Positions 1 through 9,178 of a stretch of 64,000 nt of DNA are shown here, piece after piece. Source of the stretch: Desulfovibrio ferrophilus (GTDB lineage Bacteria > Desulfobacterota > Desulfovibrionia > Desulfovibrionales > Desulfovibrionaceae). Each line of letters starts with the position of its first letter. Positions within the stretch are counted from its first letter, which is position 1. Where the stretch lies: positions 2,872,905 to 2,936,904 of the forward strand of contig NZ_AP017378.1 in assembly GCF_003966735.1 (NCBI RefSeq), given 5' to 3'. Position numbers and translations under genes: made by a program. The notes beneath the pieces are model-generated. The model did no database searches and was not told the origin of the DNA. It saw nothing but the letters and a program-made list of their open reading frames with translations.

Positions 1-47
1 CTGATGGCCTGTTCAGCGACCTCGTCAATGATTTTCAAAAAGCCCAT
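1..47 (-). CDS. 5' end of an unidentified gene running off the left edge
   Basis: An ATG at 47-45 on the minus strand opens a reading frame (MGFLKIIDEVAEQAI) that stays open to the window edge. A GGAAG ribosome binding site sits six bases upstream. Another ATG five codons further up (62-60) has no such site. Only 15 codons are visible, so no family can be assigned. It would lie downstream of the heptose kinase on the same strand. Confidence 0.35.
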   Translation of the reverse strand, partial: MGFLKIIDEVAEQAI

Positions 48-232
48 GTCAGACTTCCACATTGATTCTGTGTTGCCCCCCCCGGATACAGCCCAAAAGC
101 CGTGACACGGCCACAGAGCTGCTCAACGGGGTTCAGGGAGGGGTAGGTACGTTTAGACGGAATTAAGGCTCTGAGCAGCAAAATCAGACGACCACTATGC
201 GGAAAATGAACTCTGTAGAAGCCCTCTGCATG

Positions 233-1267
233 CTAATCGGCCTCTCCAAACCAGCTGCTCCGGGGCGGCAACTCGCAACCCTCTTCCAATAGCTGCCGGA
301 TGTCATCCACAGTGGCCGAAGCCGTACCAACCTCGGCAACCACGATTCCGGCTGCAAGGTTGGCCAACTCACAAGCCGTAATCAGATCCAGCCCCCTGGC
401 AACCGCCAAGCCCAACATGGCAATAACCGTATCGCCTGCACCAGTGACATCGAAGACCTTACGTGCCGCCGTGGGGATGTGCGTCACATGTTCCGGTCCC
501 TGGAACAGGGCCATGCCCTTGGGGCCGAGGGTGATCAGCAAATTCGCATTCTTGAGTTTCTTGAATATCTTCAGACCGGTGCGCAGCACTGAATGCTTGT
601 CAGCGGTCTCCAGCTCGATCCCGGCCCCTTCCTGAGCTTCCTTGCTGTTTGGGGTCAGCAGGTCCACGCCCTGATACAGGTCGAAGTTACGGGTCTTGGG
701 ATCCACAAAGACCTGCGGCCTGTTTTCCATGGAATCCAAAAGCTTCCACAGGCGTTCCATAAACGCTGCGGTGACCAGTCCCTTGCCGTAATCAGAAAGG
801 ATGATCACCCCGGCCTCATGCACTTCGTCACGGATATAATCGAACAACTGCTCGGTCACACCGTCGGACATGACATGGGTCTTTTCGTAGTCCACACGGA
901 CCACCTGCTGATTCTGGGCCACGATGCGTGTCTTACGAATCGTAGGACGTTCAGAATCACAAACCGCATGGGCAGTGACCCCGGCCTCACGCAGCAGGCG
1001 TCGCATGCGTTCTCCATCGGTATCCATACCGCAGATACCAACAATGGTGGGCTCGCCACCGAGTGCCTTGATGTTGCGTGCCACGTTGCCCGCACCACCA
1101 AGAATATAGCGTTCCTGCTCCACGTGAACCACGGGCACCGGTGCCTCCGGTGAAATACGCGCCACCTGGCCAACCACATAGTGGTCCAGCACAAGATCGC
1201 CAATGATCAGGACTTTGCCGCCGGCAAGCCTGGGCAGCGCATCGAGCAGTTTTTTTCTATCTGTCAT
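233..1267 (-). CDS. D-glycero-beta-D-manno-heptose-7-phosphate kinase (PfkB family)
   Basis: This PfkB-family sugar kinase is about 344 residues long. It carries the N-terminal GGAGNVARN substrate/nucleotide signature at about residues 57-65 and the C-terminal DVTGAGDT signature that holds the catalytic aspartate. The opening and the ISPEAPVPVV stretch are typical of the kinase half of HldE/RfaE, which phosphorylates heptose-7-phosphate for the ADP-heptose of LPS core. The cytidylyl/adenylyltransferase half of the fused HldE is absent, so this is a kinase-only form. The ATG at 1267 is preferred over a TTG four codons upstream because GAG lies seven bases before it. It follows parB by about 23 bp and may be co-transcribed with it. 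Confidence 0.85.
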   Translation of the reverse strand: MTDRKKLLDALPRLAGGKVLIIGDLVLDHYVVGQVARISPEAPVPVVHVEQERYILGGAGNVARNIKALGGEPTIVGICGMDTDGERMRRLLREAGVTAHAVCDSERPTIRKTRIVAQNQQVVRVDYEKTHVMSDGVTEQLFDYIRDEVHEAGVIILSDYGKGLVTAAFMERLWKLLDSMENRPQVFVDPKTRNFDLYQGVDLLTPNSKEAQEGAGIELETADKHSVLRTGLKIFKKLKNANLLITLGPKGMALFQGPEHVTHIPTAARKVFDVTGAGDTVIAMLGLAVARGLDLITACELANLAAGIVVAEVGTASATVDDIRQLLEEGCELPPRSSWFGEAD

Positions 1268-1290
1268 GTAGTTTCTCAACTCTTGGGTGA

Positions 1291-2256
1291 CTATTTCAGC
1301 ATCTCGGCAATCCCCGGAACCTCGGGCCCATCTTCTTCGGGCACGGCAGGGATTTCTGGTTCGTTCACGCCCAGCAAATTGAGCAGGACATTCAATTCCT
1401 CAGGGCTACCGTATTTCAGGATGATCTGGCCCTTGTTCAGAGCTCCGGAAACCATGGCCTTGGCACCGACCACATGGGTGATGCGCCGGCCAAGTTCCAA
1501 AACCTCATTGGAGACGGGCTTCGGAGCTCCGGGTTTACGCACGATGGTCGGAGTACCATTGTCGCCCGGCAAATCACCGGTGCGCTTCCAGTACGCAGCC
1601 ATGGCCTCGGCCTCGCGCACAGACATGCCCTTGTTCAGGACGCGCATCCGGAACTCTTCCTGGGCCTCTGCATCACTCACCGCCAGCAGGGATCGGCCAT
1701 GACCGGCACTCATGTTGCCGCGCCGGATATCCATCTGAATGGCGTCGGGCAGCTGCGTCAGGCGCAGAGTATTGGCAATGGCAGAGCGGCTCTTGCCCAC
1801 ACGTTCGGCAAGGTCTTCCTGAGTCAGATCAAACTGCTCCTGAAGACGCTTTAAGCCGAGCGCCTCTTCAATGGGGTTCAGATCCTCGCGCTGCAGGTTC
1901 TCGATGAGCGCAATGGCCAGGGTTTCCTGGTCGTCCAAATGGCGGACGATGGCAGGCATCTCCGGCTGCTCTGCAATCTGCGAAGCACGCCAGCGGCGTT
2001 CGCCAGCCACAAGCTCATACAAAAACTCCTCGCCCTGAATCGGGCGCACAAGAATCGGCTGCAGAATGCCACTGGTGCGGATGGAATCCGCCAGCTCATT
2101 CAGAGCCTCCACTTCGAAGTCTCTGCGCGGCTGATTGGGATTTGCCCGAATCTTATCGATGGGGACAAGCACAACCTCGGGAGCTGAGGGGTCATCCCCA
2201 AAGCCCGATAACAAGGCATCAAGCCCTCGTCCCAATCCACGCTGTGCAGAAGCCAT
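1291..2256 (-). CDS. parB: Chromosome partitioning protein ParB
   Basis: ParB/Spo0J family, about 321 residues. The N-terminal GLGRGLDALL segment is the usual ParA-contact region. GERRWRAS at about residues 85-95 is the CTP-binding/hydrolysis box. A helix-turn-helix follows (TQEDLAERVGKSRSAIANTL). The C-terminal part ends in the leucine-rich dimerisation region. The ATG at 2256 has an AAGGAGAG site five bases upstream and removes a six-residue upstream extension. ParB loads on parS and slides as a CTP clamp to drive origin segregation with ParA. parA lies about 600 bp away on the same strand, separated by a convergent small gene, so the two are not one tight operon as in many bacteria. Confidence 0.93.
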   Translation of the reverse strand: MASAQRGLGRGLDALLSGFGDDPSAPEVVLVPIDKIRANPNQPRRDFEVEALNELADSIRTSGILQPILVRPIQGEEFLYELVAGERRWRASQIAEQPEMPAIVRHLDDQETLAIALIENLQREDLNPIEEALGLKRLQEQFDLTQEDLAERVGKSRSAIANTLRLTQLPDAIQMDIRRGNMSAGHGRSLLAVSDAEAQEEFRMRVLNKGMSVREAEAMAAYWKRTGDLPGDNGTPTIVRKPGAPKPVSNEVLELGRRITHVVGAKAMVSGALNKGQIILKYGSPEELNVLLNLLGVNEPEIPAVPEEDGPEVPGIAEMLK

Positions 2257-2346
2257 ACGCACTCTCCTTGACAAAAAGGTTGTCGCTTCTGTCTAATCGC
2301 CCACGCCTGCGTCGCATGATGCAAGCGCTATCCCATAGGAGGCGAC

Positions 2347-2757
2347 ATGTTATCTGAAAAACCCTACCTGACCCTGTTCGATGACAACGGCGACTGTGCC
2401 GGCGTCTGGATTTCCCCAGAACTCTGGGAGCAGGCCAAGGACCAATTACAACCTATACTTTCCGAACTCTGCGACGAACCCGCCGCTGCGCCCGACGTCT
2501 TTCCCGAACCCATGGAAGATTGGCAGTGCTTCATTGACTACTGGGACTTGCCCTACCCTCTGACCATGGACGTGGACTGCGACCACTGTGGTGCACATAC
2601 CGACGACTGGCAGAAAGACGCCCCCCGGCTCTTTCGCTTAAAAGCTGCCAGCCTTGGCGGATTGACGACTTTTGAATGTCAAACCTGCCAGGCCCGCATC
2701 ATGAAAAAACATTTCAAAGACGGCCTGAAAAGCGAAACCGTTCCTTACACCGAATAG
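2347..2757 (+). CDS. Uncharacterised protein with two CxxC pairs
   Basis: A 136-residue soluble protein of unknown function. Two CxxC knuckles, CDHCG near residue 79 and CQTCQ near residue 111, could together bind one zinc ion as a zinc ribbon. The N-terminal 70 residues are acidic and rich in Trp, Glu and Asp. The start has the AGGAGG-like site TAGGAGGCGAC just upstream. It is divergent from parB and convergent with parA, so it interrupts the parAB locus. A hairpin follows its stop. I do not recognise a named family. Confidence 0.75.
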   Translation: MLSEKPYLTLFDDNGDCAGVWISPELWEQAKDQLQPILSELCDEPAAAPDVFPEPMEDWQCFIDYWDLPYPLTMDVDCDHCGAHTDDWQKDAPRLFRLKAASLGGLTTFECQTCQARIMKKHFKDGLKSETVPYTE

Positions 2758-2789
2758 TTCTGCCCATCCGGTCATCATGATTTCGTTCT

Positions 2790-2821
2790 CGCAGGAGGGA
2801 CCCCAAGGGGTTTCTCCTGCG
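2790..2821. terminator. Hairpin between convergent genes
   Basis: Inverted repeat CGCAGGAG / CTCCTGCG encloses a second pairing of CCCC and GGGG. It lies between the stop of the zinc-ribbon gene and the stop of parA. No run of T follows on either strand, so it is a possible rather than a classical intrinsic terminator. Confidence 0.45.
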
Positions 2822-2853
2822 CTGTCATCACATCGTATGACGACATCAAAAAA

Positions 2854-3621
2854 CTAACTGGCTTTCCGGTTGACCACTTCCTTGGCCAACTGCAAATAGG
2901 CCAGAGCACCCGCAGACTTGATATCGTACCCGATCACCGGCTTGCCGAAACTTGGCGCTTCGGACAGACGCACATTACGCGGCACAATGGTCTCCATCAG
3001 ATAATCCGGGAAGGTCCTGCGAATCTCATTTTTCACCTGATGAGCCAGACGGTTGCGACCATCAAACATGGTCAGCACCACCCCCAGCAACCTGATGTTC
3101 GGATTCAGACGCTTACGCACCAAACCATAAGTCTGCAGGAGCTTGGCGATACCCTCCAGGGCATAGTACTCGCACTGCAGGGGCACCAGAACCTCGCGCG
3201 CCGCACACAGGGCGTTCAAGGTGATGAGCCCCAGTGACGGCGGGCAATCCATGATGATGAACTCGTAATCACCATTCAAGGGAGCCAGCAGATTCTTCAA
3301 AAAGAATTCTCTGCGGGACTGATTCACCAGATCCAGATCCGCAGCCACAAGATCCTGATGCGAGGGCAAGAGTGAAAGATAAGGGATCTTTGTCTTGTAG
3401 ATCGCATCATGCACACGGCCAGGATCACCCAGCACGGTATACAGATTCTCTTTCACATTCTCGGGGAAAATACCGAACCCGCTCGAAGCGTTGGCCTGCG
3501 GATCGCAGTCCACCACCAGCACGTTCTTTTCCATGACCGCCAAGCTGGCAGCCAGATTCACCGCAGTGGTTGTCTTACCAACTCCGCCCTTCTGGTTAGC
3601 GATAACAATCACTCGCGCCAC
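2854..3621 (-). CDS. parA: Chromosome partitioning ATPase ParA (Soj)
   Basis: A 255-residue ParA/MinD-type ATPase. The deviant Walker A motif KGGVGKTT lies at residues 11-18 with its signature lysine. VVDCDPQANAS is the switch I/Walker A' region, and IIMDCPPSLG is Walker B. It lacks an N-terminal HTH, as expected for chromosomal Soj rather than plasmid ParA. The protein binds DNA nonspecifically as an ATP dimer and is stimulated by ParB. A parS-like site lies 27 bp upstream of the start, so ParB may influence its expression as well as segregation. Confidence 0.95.
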   Translation of the reverse strand: MARVIVIANQKGGVGKTTTAVNLAASLAVMEKNVLVVDCDPQANASSGFGIFPENVKENLYTVLGDPGRVHDAIYKTKIPYLSLLPSHQDLVAADLDLVNQSRREFFLKNLLAPLNGDYEFIIMDCPPSLGLITLNALCAAREVLVPLQCEYYALEGIAKLLQTYGLVRKRLNPNIRLLGVVLTMFDGRNRLAHQVKNEIRRTFPDYLMETIVPRNVRLSEAPSFGKPVIGYDIKSAGALAYLQLAKEVVNRKAS

Positions 3622-3647
3622 GTCGCACTCTCCTGGGTCTCGGAAAT

Positions 3648-3663
3648 TGTTTCACGGGAAACA
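3648..3663. promoter_or_regulatory. parS-like site upstream of parA
   Basis: TGTTTCACGGGAAACA matches the universal parS palindrome TGTTTCACGTGAAACA at 15 of 16 positions. It lies just upstream of parA and is the first of three such sites within 4.3 kb. Confidence 0.8.
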
Positions 3664-3870
3664 TTAACTGTAACTTTCCAGCCAGTGGTTCATCTCTCCC
3701 CGATCACAGCCTTTGCCAAGGGCACAAGACTGACTCAACCGCTACAGCCGAGGCTCAGCGGTGAATTCAACAAGCAAACTTGATGCAATGATTTGAAAGC
3801 GGCCAGTGAAGAAAACGAAACCAGATGTTTGCAAATGCTGACTGCATGACCGCTCACGAAAATTGAAGTT

Positions 3871-3915
3871 AAAAAAACCAGGGTTCGAGATAGAAGCATC
3901 CATACCGAACCCTGG
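3871..3915 (-). terminator. Intrinsic terminator of the epimerase gene
   Basis: On the minus strand a perfect ten-base-pair stem CCAGGGTTCG / CGAACCCTGG is followed directly by seven T residues. It lies just past the stop of the epimerase gene and is a textbook rho-independent terminator. Confidence 0.9.
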
Positions 3916-3932
3916 CGAGTAGTGTCAATGCG

Positions 3933-4940
3933 TTAGACCTTATAATAGTCTCTGTACCAATCAACAAAATTGCCGATGCCCTCTTCAATGGAGGTATTAG
4001 GCTTGAAGTCAACATCTTCGACCAGGTCGTCAACATTGGCGTAAGTAGCTGGAACATCACCAGGTTGCATATCCATGTAATTCTTTTCAGCTTTCATGCC
4101 GAGCTTGTCTTCAAGCACTTCAATGTAGCGCCCAAGCTCCTCAACATTATTATTGCCGATGTTGTAGATCTTGTATGGAGAGGGAGAAGAACTGGGATCG
4201 GGATTGGCACCATCCCACTCGGGGTTGGCCCGAGCAGTTCTCTTGGTCACACGCACCACGCCCTCGACGATGTCATCAATGTAGGTAAAGTCGCGGCGCA
4301 TCTTGCCGTGGTTGAAGACATTGATGGGTTTGCCCTCGAGGATGGCCTTGGTGAACAGGAAAAGCGCCATGTCCGGCCTGCCCCAAGGTCCGTAGACCGT
4401 GAAAAATCTGAGACCAGTACAGGGCAGATTGTAGAGATAGCTATAGGAGTGAGCCATCAGTTCGTTGCTCTTCTTCGTGGCAGCGTACAGGCTGATGGGG
4501 TGATCCACATTGTCGTGAACCGAGAACGGCATGTCCGTATTCAGGCCATAGACAGAACTGGATGAAGCAAACACACAGTGCTGTACCCCATGATGGCGGC
4601 AGCCTTCGAGGATATTCAAAAAGCCCACGGAATTGGACTGAATGTAGGAACGAGGATTCTCGATGCTGTAGCGCACACCTGCCTGGGCAGCCAGGTTCAC
4701 GACATGGGTGAACTTATGCTCGGCAAACATCTTGTCCATGGCGGCATCGTCTTGCAGTTCGATATTGACATGGGTGAATCCGGGCTCGGATTCTATCCGT
4801 GCCAAACGAGCCATTTTCAGTTCCACCGAATAGTAGTCATTCAGGCAATCGAGACCGACAACCTCATGACCTTCACTCAAGAAGCGCTTGGAAAGGTGAG
4901 AACCGATGAACCCGGCAGCTCCGGTGACGAGAATTTTCAT
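3933..4940 (-). CDS. NAD-dependent epimerase, UDP-glucuronate 4-epimerase type
   Basis: An extended short-chain dehydrogenase of 335 residues, the usual length for UDP-glucuronate 4-epimerases (CapI/LpsL type). The NAD-binding TGAAGFIGSHL loop is at residues 6-16. The catalytic SSSSVYG serine segment and YAATKKSNE (Tyr-x-x-x-Lys) follow at about 127 and 150. LDCLNDYYSVELK, typical of this subgroup, is at about 32-44. It would supply UDP-galacturonate for surface polysaccharide. The ATG at 4940 has AAGGA five bases upstream, so a 14-residue upstream extension was dropped. It is followed by a strong terminator. The exact sugar specificity is inferred from family resemblance. Confidence 0.88.
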   Translation of the reverse strand: MKILVTGAAGFIGSHLSKRFLSEGHEVVGLDCLNDYYSVELKMARLARIESEPGFTHVNIELQDDAAMDKMFAEHKFTHVVNLAAQAGVRYSIENPRSYIQSNSVGFLNILEGCRHHGVQHCVFASSSSVYGLNTDMPFSVHDNVDHPISLYAATKKSNELMAHSYSYLYNLPCTGLRFFTVYGPWGRPDMALFLFTKAILEGKPINVFNHGKMRRDFTYIDDIVEGVVRVTKRTARANPEWDGANPDPSSSPSPYKIYNIGNNNVEELGRYIEVLEDKLGMKAEKNYMDMQPGDVPATYANVDDLVEDVDFKPNTSIEEGIGNFVDWYRDYYKV

Positions 4941-5002
4941 GTTCATCCTTGATCGGTTAAAATATTTCAGAAAAAAGGTCATGCTTCATGGAAAGCTCTT
5001 AT

Positions 5003-5018
5003 TGTTTCACATGAAACA
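5003..5018. promoter_or_regulatory. parS-like site between slipin and epimerase genes
   Basis: TGTTTCACATGAAACA differs from the consensus parS palindrome at one of 16 positions. It occupies the short gap between the slipin gene and the epimerase gene. Confidence 0.8.
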
Positions 5019-5031
5019 TTCACTCATATCA

Positions 5032-5784
5032 TTATTCTTTGGAAACGGGAGCCTTCCAGTTCATGCCTAAAAAATCAAGAGGAATGGGCAAAACAGTCGA
5101 ATTTTGGCTTTCTGCCGCCATCTCTCGCATGGTCTGTAGATATCGGAGTTGCAATGCTCCCGGTGACTTGCCGATAATATCTGCAGCCTGAGCCAGCTTA
5201 TCCGCTGCCTGGAATTCTCCTTCAGCATTGATGACCTTGGCCCGGCGTTCACGTTCCGCCTCTGCCTGCTTGGCCATTGCTCTCTGCATTTCCTGCGGAA
5301 GATCGATATACTTGACCTCGACGGTCCCCACCTTGATGCCCCAGGGGTCCGTATGCTGATCGAGAATCTCCTGAATACGATTGTTGACCTTATCGCGATG
5401 AGCAAGGATTTCATCCAGCTCCACCCCACCGCAGACACTGCGCAGTGTCGTCTGCGCAAGCTGTGAGGTCGCGTACATATAGTCCTCAACATCGATTATG
5501 GACCGGACAGGGTCCACCACCCGAAAATAGACAACAGCATTGACCTTGATACTCACGTTGTCCTTGGTGATGACATCCTGATTCGGCACATCCAGAGTAA
5601 TGACCCGCAGGCTGACGCGGACCATGCGATCGACAACGGGAATCAGAATGATCAGACCAGGCCCCTTGGCCTTGATGATGCGCCCCAAACGGAAGATGAC
5701 TCCGCGTTCGTACTCATTCAAAACACGAAGGGAGGCAGCTAGAAATAGTATGATCAACACGGCTGCAGGTAGAAATGTGAACAT
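5032..5784 (-). CDS. Slipin / SPFH (band 7) membrane protein
   Basis: A 250-residue stomatin-like protein. A single N-terminal membrane segment covers residues 2-18. The SPFH domain begins at [14 protein letters not shown] charged helical stretch rich in Ala, Glu and Arg ([18 protein letters not shown]) follows near 170-190. Bacterial slipins form ring oligomers in the inner membrane and are usually encoded with an NfeD protein. That is the case here, with the NfeD gene 17 bp upstream. The proposed role is membrane microdomain organisation or protease regulation; the substrate is unknown. Confidence 0.9.
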   Translation of the reverse strand: MFTFLPAAVLIILFLAASLRVLNEYERGVIFRLGRIIKAKGPGLIILIPVVDRMVRVSLRVITLDVPNQDVITKDNVSIKVNAVVYFRVVDPVRSIIDVEDYMYATSQLAQTTLRSVCGGVELDEILAHRDKVNNRIQEILDQHTDPWGIKVGTVEVKYIDLPQEMQRAMAKQAEAERERRAKVINAEGEFQAADKLAQAADIIGKSPGALQLRYLQTMREMAAESQNSTVLPIPLDFLGMNWKAPVSKE

Positions 5785-5801
5785 GATCTCCTCCGGAATT
5801 T

Positions 5802-7130
5802 CTAATCTGTTTCATAAAGCTCAACGCTGAGCGTCAAGCCCTTCACGCTAACGATGCGAACCCTGTCACCAACCCTCAATGAATCCGGTCCTGCCGCCTT
5901 CCAGGATTCGCCACGCACGAAAACCCGGCCCCGGCCTGAACTCCATACCCGGACAGTCGCCACTTCTTCAGTCATGGCCTCAGTTCCACCCTGAGAACGG
6001 CTGCGTTGAACCTTCACGATCAACACCATACATACTCCCATCAGTATGGCCACAGAGGCAACCGTGGACGCAATGAGCGACAAGGGCAAAGGCGAAACGC
6101 CGTGGCCGGGGCTGAACAGGATCGTTGATCCAAAGAACAGGGCCACCAGCGCGGAAATACCGAGCATGCCGAAGCTGGTCACATAGACCTCAAGCACAAG
6201 CAGGATCAGGGCAAACAGTATCAGCAGTACGCCGGCGACATTGGTGGGTAAAACGGACATGGCATACAAACCCAACAACAGGCACATCCCTCCGAAAACG
6301 CCGGGAAAAACAGCTCCAGGAGTGGTAAACTCAAAGAACAGTCCGGCAATGCCACCCAACAATAGCAGATAGGCAATCTGAGGTTGCAGCAGCCATGAAA
6401 GAACATGATGCCTGAAGCCTGGATCGAAACTCTTGAACTTGAGGTTGGCGCCCTCAAAAGGGACCCGTGAACCATTGAACGCAATGCCTCCGGTTGCGGC
6501 AATCTGAGTCATGAAATCATTAGAATCCGATGCAATATACTCCACAACACCGCTCATCACAGCTTCCTGAGCAGTGATACTCACGGCATCCTCAACGGAC
6601 TCTTCATACCAGCGGGCATTACGATTTCTGGATTCAGCCAGACTTCTTACAAGACTGGCCAGATCATTCACGACCTTGGTCTTGATGGTGGATTCAATCT
6701 CCTTGCCCCCCATCCCCACGGGACTGGCTGCACCCATGGTGGACTGCGGAGACATGGCTGCCACATGGGATGCCGCAACAAGAAACACTCCGGCAGAGGC
6801 AGCCCGTGCACCTCCAGGGCCAACCCAGACCACGACAGGCACCCTGCTGCTCAGAATACGCTGAACCATGCTGCGCATGGAGTCCACAAGTCCTCCAGGA
6901 GTGTCCAACTCGATCAGCAAGCAAACCGAGGCTTCTGATTCAGCGAGAGTAATGGCTGCGTCAAGAGCATCCACCGTTGCTGGTGTAATGCCACCGCCGA
7001 GTTCAAAGACCAACACAGTCTGAGAAGGTAGTGGAAGTACCTCCTGCTCTTGCGCCCGTCCACGGTCAAAGAAACCTAGGATCAGTAAAATCATCAACAA
7101 AATGAGGGAAATCCGCTGCATATTCACCAT
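5802..7130 (-). CDS. NfeD-family membrane serine protease (long form)
   Basis: About 442 residues. A signal/anchor peptide covers the first 25 residues. A ClpP-like serine protease domain follows, with [10 protein letters not shown] carrying the presumed catalytic serine. Several transmembrane helices lie at about 240-370, and a C-terminal OB-fold NfeD domain ends the protein. This is the long NfeD (1b) type that pairs with slipins; the archaeal homologue cleaves the slipin C terminus. The gene precedes the slipin gene by 17 bp in one operon. The ATG at 7130 has GGAG seven bases upstream; an ATG three codons downstream is the alternative. Confidence 0.88.
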   Translation of the reverse strand: MVNMQRISLILLMILLILGFFDRGRAQEQEVLPLPSQTVLVFELGGGITPATVDALDAAITLAESEASVCLLIELDTPGGLVDSMRSMVQRILSSRVPVVVWVGPGGARAASAGVFLVAASHVAAMSPQSTMGAASPVGMGGKEIESTIKTKVVNDLASLVRSLAESRNRNARWYEESVEDAVSITAQEAVMSGVVEYIASDSNDFMTQIAATGGIAFNGSRVPFEGANLKFKSFDPGFRHHVLSWLLQPQIAYLLLLGGIAGLFFEFTTPGAVFPGVFGGMCLLLGLYAMSVLPTNVAGVLLILFALILLVLEVYVTSFGMLGISALVALFFGSTILFSPGHGVSPLPLSLIASTVASVAILMGVCMVLIVKVQRSRSQGGTEAMTEEVATVRVWSSGRGRVFVRGESWKAAGPDSLRVGDRVRIVSVKGLTLSVELYETD

Positions 7131-7229
7131 CACCCGTCTCCGTGTACAGAGATGAATTCAAGCACAGAAGAAAACGTCGAGCAGCAAGTATAAAGGAATT
7201 AATACAGAAGGGATAGGGAGGGTTGTAAA

Positions 7230-7985
7230 TCAGAACTGGTAAGCTTTGAGGGTATTCCAAACCAAACGCTTGGCATCCATGTCACCAGCAAGCATTTCTA
7301 CTGGCCCAGGCAACACGGTAATCTTTCGACCATTATGATCAAAGCTGGAATAATGGAAACTTTCACGGGGGAACAGGGTCTTGAAGGCCTGCTGACCAAA
7401 CACGACAACACCACTAGCCTGTGCTTCGCGCACGCCTTTCCAAAACTGTCCGGGCTGGGCAATCAAGGCCTTGTCATGCTCAAAACTATGGGGCCAGAAA
7501 GTGACGCTTCCGGTTGGCCACTTCAGAAAATGCAGGATCTTACGGAACAGTTCACGACGTTCGTCCATGGGGTTGTCTCCAAAATCCTGCCCGAGCTCCC
7601 AGTAGGTCCACACGGTCCGACTCGGCACACGCAGGCGCGATCTGAATTGCTCATAGGGAAACACAGTCAGATCACTGCTATCGCCGCTGGGCACTTGAAC
7701 AGGAGAACTTGAAGGCTTCAGCGTCGGGGCCGGTGTGGTCACCGCATGTGGGGCCCGGGGCTGCTTAGCAGGAGCCTTCCAAGACCTGGTCGGGGCTGAC
7801 TTTTGTGGGGACGGCGCACGGGGTGGTTCAGCCGAGGAAGAGGCCACGGGAGCAGAGGAAGACTCTGTTTCACGTGAAACTTTTAAAGCGGAAACATCCT
7901 GTTCGCACAAGATGGAACGCAGTCCCTGGTTTCCCCAGCAGCGGAGATCTTCAGAGAGATCTAAAGACCAAGCATCCAATCCCAT
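7230..7985 (-). CDS. Uncharacterised protein with proline/serine-rich linker, possibly uracil-DNA-glycosylase fold
   Basis: 251 residues in three parts: a short N-terminal segment (1-40), a low-complexity Pro/Ser/Ala linker (about 42-105) and a folded C-terminal domain (about 106-251). The C-terminal domain ends in LPGPVEMLAGDMDAKRLVW, and its order of motifs faintly recalls uracil-DNA-glycosylase-like folds, but I cannot place it in a family. The start overlaps the end of coaBC by 25 bp, so the two are translationally coupled. Codons at the start of the linker contain a parS-like site (VSRET). The function is unknown. Confidence 0.7.
   Translation of the reverse strand: MGLDAWSLDLSEDLRCWGNQGLRSILCEQDVSALKVSRETESSSAPVASSSAEPPRAPSPQKSAPTRSWKAPAKQPRAPHAVTTPAPTLKPSSSPVQVPSGDSSDLTVFPYEQFRSRLRVPSRTVWTYWELGQDFGDNPMDERRELFRKILHFLKWPTGSVTFWPHSFEHDKALIAQPGQFWKGVREAQASGVVVFGQQAFKTLFPRESFHYSSFDHNGRKITVLPGPVEMLAGDMDAKRLVWNTLKAYQF
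7866..7881. promoter_or_regulatory. parS-like site inside a coding sequence
   Basis: TGTTTCACGTGAAACT matches the parS consensus at 15 of 16 positions, with a perfect central 14-base palindrome. It falls inside the gene downstream of coaBC, where it encodes part of a disordered linker that can tolerate the fixed DNA sequence. Confidence 0.82.
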
Positions 7986-9169
7986 ATCCTCCAGCCAACC
8001 TCTGACTTGGGCAACACAGGCCAGCTCTCCGAGCGGCCCTTGGCGTCAACAACGGTCACTCCGTTGGTCGCTTTTCCAAACCCGCAGCCCTCGGCCGTCA
8101 CATCATTGCCCACGATGAGATCGAGATTTTTAGCGCTGAGCTTCTTATGGCAGTTGCCTTCGATGTCGGAAGATTCAGCCGCAAAGCCGATCAGGAATTG
8201 TCGGTCGGTTTTCTGGCTCCCCAGTGTCTTCAGGATATCGGGATTGGCCTTGAATTCGACGTTCAACCCACCCTGTTCCTTCTTGAATTTGTCTTGCTGC
8301 GGGTTGGCGGGTCGGTAGTCGGCCACCGCAGCGGTAAAGCAGGCGGCATCGACACTGGGGAAATTTTCAGAAGCGGCATCGAACATTTCACGGGCAGTGG
8401 TCACATCGATGCGGTTTATGCCCTCGGGCAACCAGAGGTTCACAGGGCCACAAACCGCAGTCACCTCAGCCCCACGCAACCAGGCCGCAACGGCAATGGC
8501 AGCACCCATGGTGCCGGATGAAGGATTGCTCCAGAAACGCACGCAATCAAAAGCCTCGCGAGTCGGGCCCAAAGTAATCAGGACCTTGCGCCCGGCCATG
8601 TCCTGCTTGGTCACGGCCTTCAGGGCTTGCAGGTAGATGCTCTCCAGTTGCGGGAACCGGCCCCGGCCCTCTTCGCCACAGGCCATGTCGCCACATTCCG
8701 GTTCGATGCAGACGTGCCCACGCTCTTTCAACTTGGCCAAGTTTTCCTGGGTTGCCGCAGCGTTCCAGAGGCGTGGATTCATGGCCGGGGCAATGACCAA
8801 AGAGCCGGGGAAAGCCAGCGCCTGGCAGGACAACATATCATCCGCCAGTCCACAGGCCAGTTTGGCAAGGGCATTGGCCGTTGCCGGGGCAACCACAAAG
8901 CCATCCGCGTCCTGACCGGGGTCCAGATGCCCGAACACAGCATCGCGATGGTCGAACATATCCCCATAGACAGGAGCGGCTCCAAGGGCCTCGAAGGACA
9001 AGGCCGTGACAAACCGCGCGGCTGAAGGCGTCACTGTGGCGCTCAGATGCGCACCCGTTCGCTGGAGCATACGCAAGAGCTCCAGCGATTTGAACGCAGA
9101 TATACTCCCGCACACACCCAGATGGATGCGCTTGCCGAGAAAGTTGGTGAACGCCAGATGCGGTTGCAT
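7961..9169 (-). CDS. coaBC: Bifunctional phosphopantothenoylcysteine decarboxylase / phosphopantothenate-cysteine ligase
   Basis: 402 residues, the usual length for CoaBC. The N-terminal flavoprotein half (about 1-185) contains GSISAFKSLE and the active-site PAMNPRLW segment. The C-terminal CoaB half begins at VLITLGPTREAFD and has SNPSSGTMG. The enzyme joins cysteine to 4'-phosphopantothenate and decarboxylates the product, two steps of coenzyme A synthesis. GAGGGATC precedes the ATG. It lies 9 bp after the lipoprotein gene and overlaps the next gene, so all three are probably one transcript. Confidence 0.93.
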   Translation of the reverse strand: MQPHLAFTNFLGKRIHLGVCGSISAFKSLELLRMLQRTGAHLSATVTPSAARFVTALSFEALGAAPVYGDMFDHRDAVFGHLDPGQDADGFVVAPATANALAKLACGLADDMLSCQALAFPGSLVIAPAMNPRLWNAAATQENLAKLKERGHVCIEPECGDMACGEEGRGRFPQLESIYLQALKAVTKQDMAGRKVLITLGPTREAFDCVRFWSNPSSGTMGAAIAVAAWLRGAEVTAVCGPVNLWLPEGINRIDVTTAREMFDAASENFPSVDAACFTAAVADYRPANPQQDKFKKEQGGLNVEFKANPDILKTLGSQKTDRQFLIGFAAESSDIEGNCHKKLSAKNLDLIVGNDVTAEGCGFGKATNGVTVVDAKGRSESWPVLPKSEVGWRIWDWMLGL

Positions 9170-9178
9170 GATCCCTCG

